From assembly GCA_964230805.1 (NCBI GenBank), contig CAXRIA010000006.1:1-64000 (forward strand): DNA of 64,000 bases, in the 5' to 3' direction. A program made the position numbers and the translations under genes. Shown here piece after piece: positions 16,733-25,629 of this stretch; the first letter of the stretch is position 1, and the number at the start of each line of letters is the position of its first letter. The notes beneath the pieces are model-generated. The model searched no databases and was not told the DNA's origin. It was given only the letters and a program-made list of their open reading frames with translations. Source of the DNA: Flavicella sp964230805. Lineage in GTDB: Bacteria; Bacteroidota; Bacteroidia; Flavobacteriales; Flavobacteriaceae.

Positions 16733-17446
16733 ATGATATCAGACATCTACGGCACGGCTTTACTTGATTTTTCCGAATCCAAACACACAGAAAACATCAC
16801 CACCTTTTCTTCTCTTGCCGGACAAGATGAAATGCCTTTGTCTTATTTGTTTCGAAGTTTTGAAGAAATGCCTGAGCTCGAAAAAGTAGCATTGCGCACC
16901 GCAAAAGGAAAAATTTTAGACATCGGTGCGGGAGCGGGCAGTCATTCTCTATATTTACAACAGAAACATCCAAACACCTATGCCCTAGACATTTCCAAAG
17001 GAGCGATCGAAGTCTGTGCAAAAAGAGGTGTACGAAATACGCTTCACAAAAACATTTGGCATTTAAAGAATAAAAAATTCGATACACTTTTAGCCCTAAT
17101 GAATGGTACAGGAATTTGTGGAAAACTAAAAAATTTAGGTCCTTTTTTAAGCCATTTAAAAACGCTATTAAACGAGGATGGGCAACTACTCATTGATTCT
17201 TCCGACATCCTTTACATGTTTGAGGACGAGCACGGAGAACATTGGATCAACTCGGCAGAGGCTTATTACGGTGAAGTAGAATTTCAAATGGAATACTGTA
17301 AGAAAAGAACTGAAAAATTCAACTGGTTGTACGTTGATTTCAATACCTTAAAGCGTTGCGCATATGACCAGGGACTCGACTGTGAATTATTGCATGAAGG
17401 AAATCATTACGACTACTTGGCCAAGATAACGATTTCTAAAAAATAA
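16733..17446 (+). CDS. class I SAM-dependent methyltransferase
   Basis: 237 residues. The SAM-binding motif I is ILDIGAGAGSHSLYLQ (about residues 62-77), followed by ALDIS (motif II) and LLALMNGTG (motif IV region). The substrate is unknown. A TAGCTTTG element at 16711-16718 could be its own -7 box, so it need not depend on the sigma-factor promoter 50 bases upstream. Confidence 0.8.
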   Translation: MISDIYGTALLDFSESKHTENITTFSSLAGQDEMPLSYLFRSFEEMPELEKVALRTAKGKILDIGAGAGSHSLYLQQKHPNTYALDISKGAIEVCAKRGVRNTLHKNIWHLKNKKFDTLLALMNGTGICGKLKNLGPFLSHLKTLLNEDGQLLIDSSDILYMFEDEHGEHWINSAEAYYGEVEFQMEYCKKRTEKFNWLYVDFNTLKRCAYDQGLDCELLHEGNHYDYLAKITISKK

Positions 17447-17498
17447 TCCGTTTGTCGCCTTGAACACGTATCTTTGCAACAAAGAACGTATACGGTTT

Positions 17499-18113
17499 AT
17501 GAAAATAATGCTCACCAAGCTACTCGTGTTTTTGCATTTTGGAATTCTTTTTTCCCAAAATAACTACGAACAAAAAATCAAACAATACCAAAAAAGTCAA
17601 ATTGCCGTTTTTCAAAACAAAAAAAAATCGCCTCTGACAGCGAATGATTTGAAAAATTTTAAAGCCTTACCCTATTTTCCTATTGATATAAACTACCGCA
17701 TTATCGCTTCTTTCGAACGCACCCCTTTGGCTCCGTACTTTATCATGGAAACCACGACTCGCAGAAAACCTTTGTATCAAAAATACGGAATTGCTACTTT
17801 TATTTTAAACGGCACAAAACAAGAATTGAGCATTTATCAAAGTTACACCGACAAACATAGCTTACAGAACAATCAACTGTTGTTTCTTCCTTTTAAAGAT
17901 CGCTCCAACGGCAAAGAATCCTATGCCGCCGGCCGGTATTTAAACGTATCCATTGGTGATATTTTCAACAATCAAATTGTACTGGATTTTAACAAATCGT
18001 ACAACCCGTATTGTGCTTATAACTACCAGTATTCTTGTCCTCTTCCTCCGATTGAAAACCATATGTCTGTCGCTGTTTTGGCAGGGGTCAAAAAAGGGAT
18101 TTTGAAAAATTAA
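17499..18113 (+). CDS. secreted DUF1684 family protein
   Basis: 204 residues with an N-terminal signal peptide (about residues 1-19, ending FSQ). Family hallmarks are LPYFPIDINYRI, FLPFKDRSNGKESYAAGRYL and NPYCAYNYQYSCPLPPIEN, the last giving a conserved Cys pair. DUF1684 proteins are small beta-rich proteins of unknown function, found in the periplasm of Bacteroidota. The start is at MKIMLTKLL, which places the signal peptide at the N-terminus. Confidence 0.85.
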   Translation: MKIMLTKLLVFLHFGILFSQNNYEQKIKQYQKSQIAVFQNKKKSPLTANDLKNFKALPYFPIDINYRIIASFERTPLAPYFIMETTTRRKPLYQKYGIATFILNGTKQELSIYQSYTDKHSLQNNQLLFLPFKDRSNGKESYAAGRYLNVSIGDIFNNQIVLDFNKSYNPYCAYNYQYSCPLPPIENHMSVAVLAGVKKGILKN

Positions 18114-18219
18114 CCATTAGAACTCACTGAGAAAATCCATATCTATTTTGGAGGATTCTACATGATTTCAGTAACAACGCAAAGACAATTTTTTACCGTT
18201 ATAATTTTATAAAAAATAC

Positions 18220-18249
18220 TTGTACAACTTAAAAAACATAGTATATTTG
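18220..18249 (+). promoter_or_regulatory. promoter of tRNA-Gly
   Basis: TTG (18220-18222), 19 bases, then TATATTTG (18242-18249), an exact match to the Bacteroidota consensus. The start of transcription would fall about 10 bases before the mature tRNA. Confidence 0.75.
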
Positions 18250-18266
18250 CAATCGCAATACCAAAA

Positions 18267-18339
18267 GCGAAAGTAGCTCAGTTGGTAGAGCGTCAGCCTT
18301 CCAAGCTGAATGTCGCCGGTTCGAACCCGGTCTTTCGCT
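18267..18339 (+). tRNA. tRNA-Gly (anticodon TCC)
   Basis: 73-base cloverleaf: acceptor stem GCGAAAG/CTTTCGC, D arm AGCTCAGTTGGTAGAGC, anticodon stem TCAGC/GCTGA with loop CTTCCAA (anticodon TCC), T arm CCGGTTCGAACCCGG. CCA is not encoded. A promoter and a strong terminator flank it, so it is a monocistronic unit. Confidence 0.97.
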
Positions 18340-18341
18340 CT

Positions 18342-18372
18342 AAAGCTCTCTAAATCATTAGGGAGCTTTTTT
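18342..18372 (+). terminator. terminator of tRNA-Gly
   Basis: 12-bp hairpin AAAGCTCTCTAA / TTAGGGAGCTTT (one G-T pair) with a 4-base loop, followed by a T run. It starts three bases after the tRNA and touches the stop codon of the convergent rhomboid gene. Confidence 0.92.
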
Positions 18373-19033
18373 ATTGCTTCCATTTTTTTTCGAAAAGCAG
18401 CAATAAAATAACAGGAAGCGACATCCCCAAAACAACCCATGTGTGCTGAATAAAAATTTGTGGCTTCATAAAAAGCGTCAGTAAAAATCCTGCGATGGCT
18501 CCACCCAAATGCGCCGTATGACCTATGTTTCCAAGTTGTTTTTTCATTCCGTAGATAGAATACAACAAATAGCCAATCCCAAAAACATATCCCGGCAGAG
18601 GAATAGGGATGGGAAATAGTACCAAGGTCATCTCAGGAAACAACAACACAGCACTGTAAACGATTCCAGAGACCGCTCCCGAGGCACCTACCGCGCTGTA
18701 ATAGGGTTCTCTTTTGTGATAAGTCATTGTAAACCAACTTCCAAAAAGCAAACTCCCAAAGTACAACAACATAAAATTTGACACCCCTACACCGGAAATG
18801 ACACTTTTTGAAAACAAATACAAGGCATACATATTAAAACCGAGATGCATATAATCGGCATGTAAAAAACCAGAACTTAACAATCGAATTTTTTCACCCC
18901 TCAAAATAGGCCCTATTTGGAATTTGTATTTCTCAAAAAAAGAGCGGTCTTTAAATCCTTTGTATGAAAAGAGAACATTGGCTAAAATCAGAAGAAATAC
19001 CGTTTGATGCATTTTAAAAGGTTTTTTATTCAA
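18371..19033 (-). CDS. rhomboid family intramembrane serine protease
   Basis: 220 residues with six hydrophobic segments. The catalytic dyad is present: Ser118 in GASGAVSG and His175 in GHTAHLGG; the loop LLSSGFLHADYMHLGFNMYAL matches the rhomboid L1/TM2 signature (H and N residues). It cleaves membrane proteins within or near the bilayer; substrates unknown. The start may be the first ATG (19033) or MHQTVF seven codons later. Confidence 0.9.
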   Translation of the reverse strand: MNKKPFKMHQTVFLLILANVLFSYKGFKDRSFFEKYKFQIGPILRGEKIRLLSSGFLHADYMHLGFNMYALYLFSKSVISGVGVSNFMLLYFGSLLFGSWFTMTYHKREPYYSAVGASGAVSGIVYSAVLLFPEMTLVLFPIPIPLPGYVFGIGYLLYSIYGMKKQLGNIGHTAHLGGAIAGFLLTLFMKPQIFIQHTWVVLGMSLPVILLLLFEKKWKQ

Positions 19034-19077
19034 AGATAAAATTATATACGATATTTGTAGGCAAATTTAGTAGTTCT

Positions 19078-19989
19078 ATGCACCGATTCGTCTTTTTAAG
19101 CACCTATCCCATCATTTGGCTTTTTTCAAAACTTCCCTTTTGGATGCTGCACATTCTATCTGATGGCATCTATTGCCTTTTGTATTACATCATTGGGTAT
19201 CGAAAAGAAGTTGTTTTAAAGAATCTAACACTTGCATTCCCGGAGAAAGAAATAAAAGAACTCAAAAAGATTCGAAAAGAATTTTACCAGCATTTTGTCG
19301 ATATTTTTGTAGAAATGATTAAATCATTTACTATTTCAGAAGCGGAACTTAACAAACGATACAAATACACCAATCCTGAAATTTTTAAAACCTTAGAATC
19401 AAGCAATAAAAGTGTAATTATGATGGGGTCCCATTACGCAAATTGGGAATGGATCATCAATATTCAGAGTATGACGCGTATCAATTGTGTTGGGGCTTAT
19501 ACCCGACTTTCGAATCCTTATTACGATCGATTGATTCGAAAAAACAGAAGCCGCTTTGGGTCTAACTTTGTACCTACGAGACACACGATTAAAACCCTTT
19601 TGGACAATAAAAAAAACAATATTATTTCACTTTATGGACTCTTGAGTGATCAATCTCCTCAAATTCAAAAAACCCACTACTGGGCTCCTTTCTTGGGGGT
19701 TACTGTGCCCATACACACAGGTGCTGAAATGCTGGCAAAAAAGCACGATTTTACCGTGGTCCACATGAAAGTCACCAAAATCAAAAGAAGCCATTATGCG
19801 ATTTCTTTTGAAATTTTAGCGGAAAACCCCAAAGATTTCAAAGATTACGAAATCACTGATATTTTTCTAGAAAAAACAACGGAACAAATTATTGAAAATC
19901 CTGCCTTGTATTTTTGGACACACAATCGCTTCAAACACAAGGACAAAGTACCCTCAGAAAGCACTGAAAAAGTGCGCGTACGAAATTAA
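19078..19989 (+). CDS. lysophospholipid / lipid A acyltransferase (LpxL-like)
   Basis: 303 residues of the LABLAT family. An N-terminal membrane segment is followed by the catalytic H-x4-E (His119 to Glu124, HYANWEW) and a SDQSPQ motif about residue 200. It transfers an acyl chain to lipid A precursor or a related lipid at the inner membrane. Which acyl acceptor is used cannot be told. The gene is divergent from rhomboid with 44 bases between them, so promoters overlap. Confidence 0.87.
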   Translation: MHRFVFLSTYPIIWLFSKLPFWMLHILSDGIYCLLYYIIGYRKEVVLKNLTLAFPEKEIKELKKIRKEFYQHFVDIFVEMIKSFTISEAELNKRYKYTNPEIFKTLESSNKSVIMMGSHYANWEWIINIQSMTRINCVGAYTRLSNPYYDRLIRKNRSRFGSNFVPTRHTIKTLLDNKKNNIISLYGLLSDQSPQIQKTHYWAPFLGVTVPIHTGAEMLAKKHDFTVVHMKVTKIKRSHYAISFEILAENPKDFKDYEITDIFLEKTTEQIIENPALYFWTHNRFKHKDKVPSESTEKVRVRN

Positions 19990-20212
19990 TCCTCTGCTTC
20001 CTTTAAGACCTACCGTAGCCCTTTTCTCTGTACACGCAAATGAAATACCTGATTTTGGATGAAATAGAGTCTAGAATGTAATGTCTTTTGAGATACACTT
20101 AACACCTATTCAATCCCGCTTATTACTTTTCATCTATTTGGAGATGTTAGTTCTGTAACTTTAACAAGAGTCCGTCGACTTTACAGAACACAACCACAAA
20201 AAAACAAATGAG

Positions 20213-21385
20213 ATGAAACAAAAAACACACCTAGCGATTGCTCTACTTGCACTATTGTGCACGGCATGCTCTCCCACAAAAAAAATTGAAAAAGAAATTT
20301 TAAAAGCAAGTAACGAGTGGATTGCAAACTTTAATAATGGTGATACACTCGCAGTATCGAAAGCGTATACAAAAGATGCGTTGATGATTGCCAAACCTTT
20401 TGGAACGTTTGAAGGAAGAAAATCGATTGCAGCATTTTGGACACCGTTTATCAAATCTGGCGCAACCGACCTCCAATATGCCAACACGAGCGTAAAAATC
20501 CTTTCAAAAAACAAAGCCATTCTTTCTGCGGATTGGCAAATGAATGTAGGGAAAGGAGTGATTACCAATGAAACTTGGATCAAAACGGGCGGTGTTTGGA
20601 AACTCTCAGAAGATCACTTCGAAGTAAAAGAACAATTTTCAAAAACAGACAATATGAACAAAAATGAAACGTATGTTTTGGTCCATGCTGCTTGGTTAGG
20701 TGGCTGGCAATGGGAAAGTGTAAAAAAAATATTAGAAGAAAAAGGGCATACGGTACTCACACCTGACTTGCCAGGACATGGAAATGACAAAACACAGCCA
20801 GAAAAAGTAACGATGACTGATTACGTGAACACGCTCGGCAACCTTCTAAACAAACAAACAAAACCTGTTGTACTAGTTGGACACAGTTTCAATGGCATTA
20901 CCGCAAGTAGAGTGGCCGAATTGCATCCTGACAAAGTGAAATCTTTGGTCTACTTGACCGCGTTCTTATTACCGAATGGAGGCTCCTTTATAAAAGCAGT
21001 TCAAGGCGTAAAAAGATCGACAGCCGTAGACAATTTTGCCTTTTCAGACGACAAGTCCTATGCCTATGTAAATGAAAATGAGATTCAAAACGCATTTGCG
21101 CACGACATTCCAAAAGAGGCCTTTGAACAAGCCAAACCTTACATCGTGCGTGAACCTGCAGCTCCCTTGTTTTACGAACTAGAAATAACAAAAGACGTAT
21201 TTAGCAACATCCCAAAATACTACATTGAATGTACAGAAGACAGAGCCATTCCTATTGAAATACAACGAGCTATGTATGAGGGATCCGTCGTAAAATCATA
21301 TTCATTGAAATCTAGTCATACACCCAATTTCTCACAACCTGACAAATTGGCCAATATTCTTTTAGAAATAGCAAGCAAAGAATAG
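20213..21385 (+). CDS. lipoprotein: SnoaL/DUF4440 domain fused to alpha/beta hydrolase
   Basis: 390 residues. A signal peptide ends in a lipobox (Cys19). Residues about 25-140 form an NTF2-like (DUF4440/SnoaL) domain (SNEWIANFNNGDTLAVSKAYTKDA and a DWQM...TWIKTGG strand pair). Residues 148-390 are an alpha/beta hydrolase of the plant methylesterase type: oxyanion loop VHAAWLGGWQW, nucleophile Ser225 (GHSFNG), Asp about 344 and His369. It is likely an esterase or lyase anchored in the periplasm or outer membrane; substrate unknown. The 223 bases upstream hold a GTAACTTTAAC element and no other gene. Confidence 0.82.
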   Translation: MKQKTHLAIALLALLCTACSPTKKIEKEILKASNEWIANFNNGDTLAVSKAYTKDALMIAKPFGTFEGRKSIAAFWTPFIKSGATDLQYANTSVKILSKNKAILSADWQMNVGKGVITNETWIKTGGVWKLSEDHFEVKEQFSKTDNMNKNETYVLVHAAWLGGWQWESVKKILEEKGHTVLTPDLPGHGNDKTQPEKVTMTDYVNTLGNLLNKQTKPVVLVGHSFNGITASRVAELHPDKVKSLVYLTAFLLPNGGSFIKAVQGVKRSTAVDNFAFSDDKSYAYVNENEIQNAFAHDIPKEAFEQAKPYIVREPAAPLFYELEITKDVFSNIPKYYIECTEDRAIPIEIQRAMYEGSVVKSYSLKSSHTPNFSQPDKLANILLEIASKE

Positions 21386-21406
21386 CAATCGTAATTGATT
21401 AAACAT

Positions 21407-21443
21407 AAAAAAGGAATTTGTCAAAGAGACAAATTCCTTTTTT
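21407..21443. terminator. bidirectional terminator
   Basis: 16-bp perfect hairpin AAAAAAGGAATTTGTC / GACAAATTCCTTTTTT with a 5-base loop, between the convergent fused hydrolase and glmM genes. It can serve both strands. Confidence 0.92.
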
Positions 21444-21494
21444 ATATTATTCTTTCCAGATCTAGAAACGAAGGGCTACAAAAAAAGCCTTCTC

Positions 21495-22895
21495 TCAAAT
21501 ACCGGCAATCTCTTTTATCTGCTCTATGGTTTTTACAGCCAAATCCTCCGCTGCTTTTTGAGTGGTGCTTTCCGTATAAATTCTAATAATCGGTTCTGTA
21601 TTGGATTTGCGCAAATGCACCCATTCGGTGGGAAAATCAATTTTTACACCATCAAGGGTATTGACCGAGGCCGCTGCGTGTTTGAGTGCCATTTGTTCTA
21701 AAATCTTGTCAACCTCCAAATTGGGTGTTAATTCAATCTTATTTTTACTCATGTAATAACTCGGATAACTCGCTCGCAATTCTTTGCAAGTTTTTTTACT
21801 TTTTGCCAAATGAGACAAAAACAAAGCAATCCCTACCAAGGAGTCGCGTCCGTAATGTGAGGCTGGATAAATAATACCGCCATTCCCTTCTCCGCCTATC
21901 ACTGCTTGTGAATTTTTCATCGCTGATACAACATTCACTTCTCCAACCGCACTCGCGGTATAAAGTCCGCCATGTTTCTCTGTGATGTCTTTTAAGGCTC
22001 GTGAGGAGGAAAGGTTGGAAACGGTGTTTCCGCCTCCCAATTCTCCCAAAACATAATCGGCGCAGGCAACCAAGGTATATTCTTCTCCAAACATGGAACC
22101 GTCCTCATTAACTAGGGCCAAGCGATCAACATCGGGGTCTACTACGATTCCTAAATCTGCTTGTGCTGCTACTACTTGACTCGAAATAGCACTTAAGTGC
22201 TCTGGTAAAGGCTCTGGATTGTGGGGAAATTCTCCAGTGGGATCGCAATACAATTCGATACAACGAACTCCTAATGCTTTCAAGAGGGCGGGTACAAAAA
22301 TACCTCCGGTGGAATTCACTGCGTCAAGAACTACTTTGAAGTTGGCTTCTTGGATGGCTGCTACATCTACCAATGCCAAATCCAACACGGCTTGCACGTG
22401 TTTTGAGATATAGGTCCTGTCTTTGGTGTAGGTTCCTAAATCGTCTACTTCTGCATACTCGTAGGCGTCTTGATCGGCAAGTGACAATAATTCAAGTCCT
22501 TCTACTCCATTTATAAATTCTCCTCGTTCATTCAACAGCTTTAAGGCATTCCACTGCTTGGGATTGTGAGAGGCCGTGATTATAATTCCTCCGTCGGCCG
22601 ATTCCATGGGAACGGCTATTTCAACGGTAGGGGTCGTGGAAAGACCTAAGTCAACGACGTCAATCCCCAAGCCCACCAAAGTATTACTAACCAAACTACT
22701 GATCATTTTTCCAGAAATACGGGCATCGCGACCCAAAACTACTTTCAACTTTTTACTAGAGTTTTCTGAATTCTTATTCAACAGCCAAGCTCCATAGGCA
22801 CTGGCGAATTTTACTGCGTCTAATGGGGTCAAATTATCGCCTATGGCACCTCCTATGGTTCCTCGTATACCTGATATCGATTTGATTAGGGTCAT
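21495..22895 (-). CDS. glmM: phosphoglucosamine mutase
   Basis: 466 residues of the alpha-D-phosphohexomutase family. The phosphoserine loop is TASHNP (Ser109), the metal site DPDVDR near residue 253, and the C-terminal phosphate-binding loop RKSNTEPIIR. In Bacteroidota this type converts glucosamine-6-P to glucosamine-1-P for peptidoglycan and LPS. A phosphomannomutase or phosphoglucomutase role cannot be excluded from sequence alone. Monocistronic. Confidence 0.88.
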   Translation of the reverse strand: MTLIKSISGIRGTIGGAIGDNLTPLDAVKFASAYGAWLLNKNSENSSKKLKVVLGRDARISGKMISSLVSNTLVGLGIDVVDLGLSTTPTVEIAVPMESADGGIIITASHNPKQWNALKLLNERGEFINGVEGLELLSLADQDAYEYAEVDDLGTYTKDRTYISKHVQAVLDLALVDVAAIQEANFKVVLDAVNSTGGIFVPALLKALGVRCIELYCDPTGEFPHNPEPLPEHLSAISSQVVAAQADLGIVVDPDVDRLALVNEDGSMFGEEYTLVACADYVLGELGGGNTVSNLSSSRALKDITEKHGGLYTASAVGEVNVVSAMKNSQAVIGGEGNGGIIYPASHYGRDSLVGIALFLSHLAKSKKTCKELRASYPSYYMSKNKIELTPNLEVDKILEQMALKHAAASVNTLDGVKIDFPTEWVHLRKSNTEPIIRIYTESTTQKAAEDLAVKTIEQIKEIAGI

Positions 22896-23137
22896 CTGTC
22901 TTTGTTTTGATTTTCTTATTACGAACTGTCACAAAAGTAAGGAAAGTATCTGTATTTATAGGCGATAAATTGAACGTTCACCACCAACAACTCAAAGCGG
23001 AGACATGTATTTTCTCAAACTTAAAAAAAGGTCCAGAAACTAAGTTCCCAGCTTTTACAACTTTAAAAGACACCTGTTCTTGCATACCAGATCTATTGCA
23101 TGAACAGCTATGGCAATAATCCCAAAAAACAAAAAAA

Positions 23138-23163
23138 AAAGGAACTTTTTAAAAAGCTCCTTT
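23138..23163 (-). terminator. terminator of the ABC-F gene
   Basis: Hairpin AAAGGAACTTTTT / AAAAAGCTCCTTT (one mismatch) 20 bases after the ABC-F stop codon, followed on the minus strand by a long T run. The remaining 240 bases between it and glmM show no convincing gene. Confidence 0.8.
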
Positions 23164-23182
23164 ACATCCGTTAAATTGAGAT

Positions 23183-24802
23183 CTAACTGTACATTTTCTT
23201 TCGCAATTCTTTCACTTTCGCGTCTGACAAATATTCATCAAAAGTCGCGTATTTGTCAATGACACCTTTCGGTGTGATTTCAATGATTCTGTTCGCTACT
23301 GTTTGTGCAAATTCGTGATCATGTGTTGAAAACAATACGGTTCCTTTGAAGTTTTTCAAAGAATTGTTGAGCGCTTGAATGGATTCCAAATCTAGGTGGT
23401 TGGTAGGTTCATCCAACATCAACACGTTGGCTCTTTTCATCATCATGCGAGACAACATACAACGCACCTTCTCTCCTCCAGATAAGACATTGCATTTTTT
23501 CAAAGCTTCTTCTCCACTGAAGATCATTTTACCTAAAAACCCTCGTAAATAAACTTCCTCACGCTCTTCTTCAGTTTTCGCGTATTGTCGTAACCAGTCT
23601 ACCAAGTCCAACTCAGCGTTTTGGAAAAATTCTGAGTTTTCAACTGGCAAATAGGACTGGGTCGTGGTAATTCCAAATTGATAGGTCCCTGAATCGGCTT
23701 CTTCATTTCCATTGATTATTTGATAGAAAGAAGTAATGGCTTTCGAATTTTTTGATATCAGCGCAACTTTGTCTCCTTTGCTCAAATTGATGTGGATGTC
23801 TTTGAACAAAACCTCACCATCTGATTCTTTGGATAAATTTTCAATATTCAATATTTGATCTCCTGCTTCCCGTTCTCTTTCAAAAATAATGGCTGGATAC
23901 CTTCTGCTCGAGGGCTTGATATCTTCCACATTTAATTTTTCAATCATTTTTTTACGACTGGTTGCCTGCTTGGATTTCGCAACATTCGCAGAGAAACGAC
24001 GGATAAACTCTTCCAATTCTTTCTTCTTGTCTTCCGCTTTCTTATTTTGTTGTGCTCTTTGCTTGGCTGCCAGCTGACTGGACTCATACCAAAAGGTGTA
24101 GTTTCCTGAGTATTGATTCACCTTTCCAAAATCAATATCTGAAATATGGGTACAAACAGCATCTAAAAAGTGACGATCGTGTGATACTACAATGACTGTA
24201 TTTTCATAATTTGCCAAGAAGTTTTCCAACCAACCAATGGTTTCAAAATCCAAATCGTTGGTAGGCTCATCCATAATCAATACATCTGGATTTCCAAACA
24301 ACGCCTGTGCAATCAAAACACGTACTTTCTGTTTCCCATCCATATCGCTCATCAGCGTGTAATGAAATTCGTCTTTAATCCCCAAAGAAGAAAGCAAAGT
24401 AGCCGCATCACTCTCGGCTGCCCATCCACCCATTTCTTCAAAAGTCACTTGCAATTCACCAATTTTATCTGCGTTCTCATCTGTATAGTTGGCATACAGA
24501 TCATCAATTTCTTTTTTAATGGCAAACATCTCCTTGTTTCCTCGCATCACGGTTTCCAAAACAGGAAATTCATCAAAAGCAAAGTGATCCTGTGAAAGTA
24601 CAGACATTCTTTTTCCGGCTTCCAAGGACACCTGTCCAGAGGTTGGGTCCATTTCACCCGTAAGAATTTTTAAAAATGTTGACTTACCGGCACCATTCGC
24701 TCCGATAATGCCGTAACAATTTCCTTGAACAAATTTTGTATTGACCTCGTCGAATAAAACTCGTTTCCCAAACTGAACGGATAAATTAGATACTGAAAGC
24801 AT
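23183..24802 (-). CDS. ABC-F family ATPase (YbiT type)
   Basis: 539 residues with two ATPase domains and no membrane segments. Walker A is GANGAGKST (about 34-42) in the first domain and SKNSKAITS in the second, where it is degenerate. Walker B motifs are LIMDEPTNDLD and LMLDEPTNHLD. The first signature is degenerate (MDGKQK), the second canonical (LSGGEK). ABC-F proteins bind the ribosomal E site to rescue or regulate translation; YbiT-type members have no known resistance role. Assignment within ABC-F is by overall similarity. Confidence 0.9.
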   Translation of the reverse strand: MLSVSNLSVQFGKRVLFDEVNTKFVQGNCYGIIGANGAGKSTFLKILTGEMDPTSGQVSLEAGKRMSVLSQDHFAFDEFPVLETVMRGNKEMFAIKKEIDDLYANYTDENADKIGELQVTFEEMGGWAAESDAATLLSSLGIKDEFHYTLMSDMDGKQKVRVLIAQALFGNPDVLIMDEPTNDLDFETIGWLENFLANYENTVIVVSHDRHFLDAVCTHISDIDFGKVNQYSGNYTFWYESSQLAAKQRAQQNKKAEDKKKELEEFIRRFSANVAKSKQATSRKKMIEKLNVEDIKPSSRRYPAIIFEREREAGDQILNIENLSKESDGEVLFKDIHINLSKGDKVALISKNSKAITSFYQIINGNEEADSGTYQFGITTTQSYLPVENSEFFQNAELDLVDWLRQYAKTEEEREEVYLRGFLGKMIFSGEEALKKCNVLSGGEKVRCMLSRMMMKRANVLMLDEPTNHLDLESIQALNNSLKNFKGTVLFSTHDHEFAQTVANRIIEITPKGVIDKYATFDEYLSDAKVKELRKKMYS

Positions 24803-24969
24803 TTCTAGGTATTTAAATTTTTTGCAAAAATAACTAAAATGTCTGAGCTACAATCGTCTCGAGTCATATTTATTACCCTCTTTGGACGCTTGCGAAAAAA
24901 AACATTTTTAGCGTCGCTTTTTGTCTGACAAAACACCTCTAAATTTTGCTCTTTTTCTTAACTTTCACC

Positions 24970-25557
24970 ATGAATTTTTTAGCACATCTTTATCTGGCAA
25001 AAAATCCGCAGGGACAAATCGGAAATTTCATTGCAGATGCCATCAAAGGAAAACAATACAGGCATCTCCCCCTAAAAATTCAAAAGGGAATTATTCATCA
25101 CAGAGCGATCGACACTTATACCGATCAACACCCTATTGTGAGAAGAAGCAAACAACGATTGAATCCCAAATACAGACATTTCAAAGGGGTTATTATCGAT
25201 ATTTTCTACGATCATTTTTTAGCGAAAAATTGGCATCAATATTCTTCTATTAGCTTAGAAAAATTCAGTCAAGAACACTATCAATTGTTAGAAAACAATT
25301 TTGACATACTCCCCATAAAAACACAACATTTACTGCCCTACATGAAAGAACAGAACTGGTTGTACAATTACAGGTCTGTGAAGGGAATTTCTCAAATACT
25401 ATGGGGAATGAACAAACGGACCAAAGGAATTTCCCAAATGGATTTGGCACAAGAGGACTTAAAAAACAATTATCTTGAATTTGAAGAGGACTTTACTCAA
25501 TTCTTTAAAGAATTGATGCAATATTCGGAAGCGTTTTTAGAAAACCAACAGGGCTGA
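24970..25557 (+). CDS. acyl carrier protein phosphodiesterase-like (AcpH/DUF479)
   Basis: 195 residues. The N-terminal MNFLAHLYLA and the metal-ligand pattern GNFIADAIKG...HHRAIDTYTDQHP...DIFYDHFLAKNW are hallmarks of AcpH. The enzyme removes the phosphopantetheine arm from acyl carrier protein. Start: the ATG at 24970, matching family N-termini; upstream in-frame codons would give an unconserved extension. Next to an AI-2E family permease on the same strand, 70 bases apart. Confidence 0.87.
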   Translation: MNFLAHLYLAKNPQGQIGNFIADAIKGKQYRHLPLKIQKGIIHHRAIDTYTDQHPIVRRSKQRLNPKYRHFKGVIIDIFYDHFLAKNWHQYSSISLEKFSQEHYQLLENNFDILPIKTQHLLPYMKEQNWLYNYRSVKGISQILWGMNKRTKGISQMDLAQEDLKNNYLEFEEDFTQFFKELMQYSEAFLENQQG

Positions 25558-25629
25558 ATTCATAAAAATTCCTTACTATTGTAATGGAATGTTCGATGGT
25601 ACATTCTTATTATTCTTGAAACAACACAC

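Noticed and set aside
22907..23119. 70-codon open frame between glmM and the ABC-F gene
   Set aside because: It starts with TTG close to the glmM start, has no recognisable domain and no clear ribosome or promoter signal. It is most likely chance.
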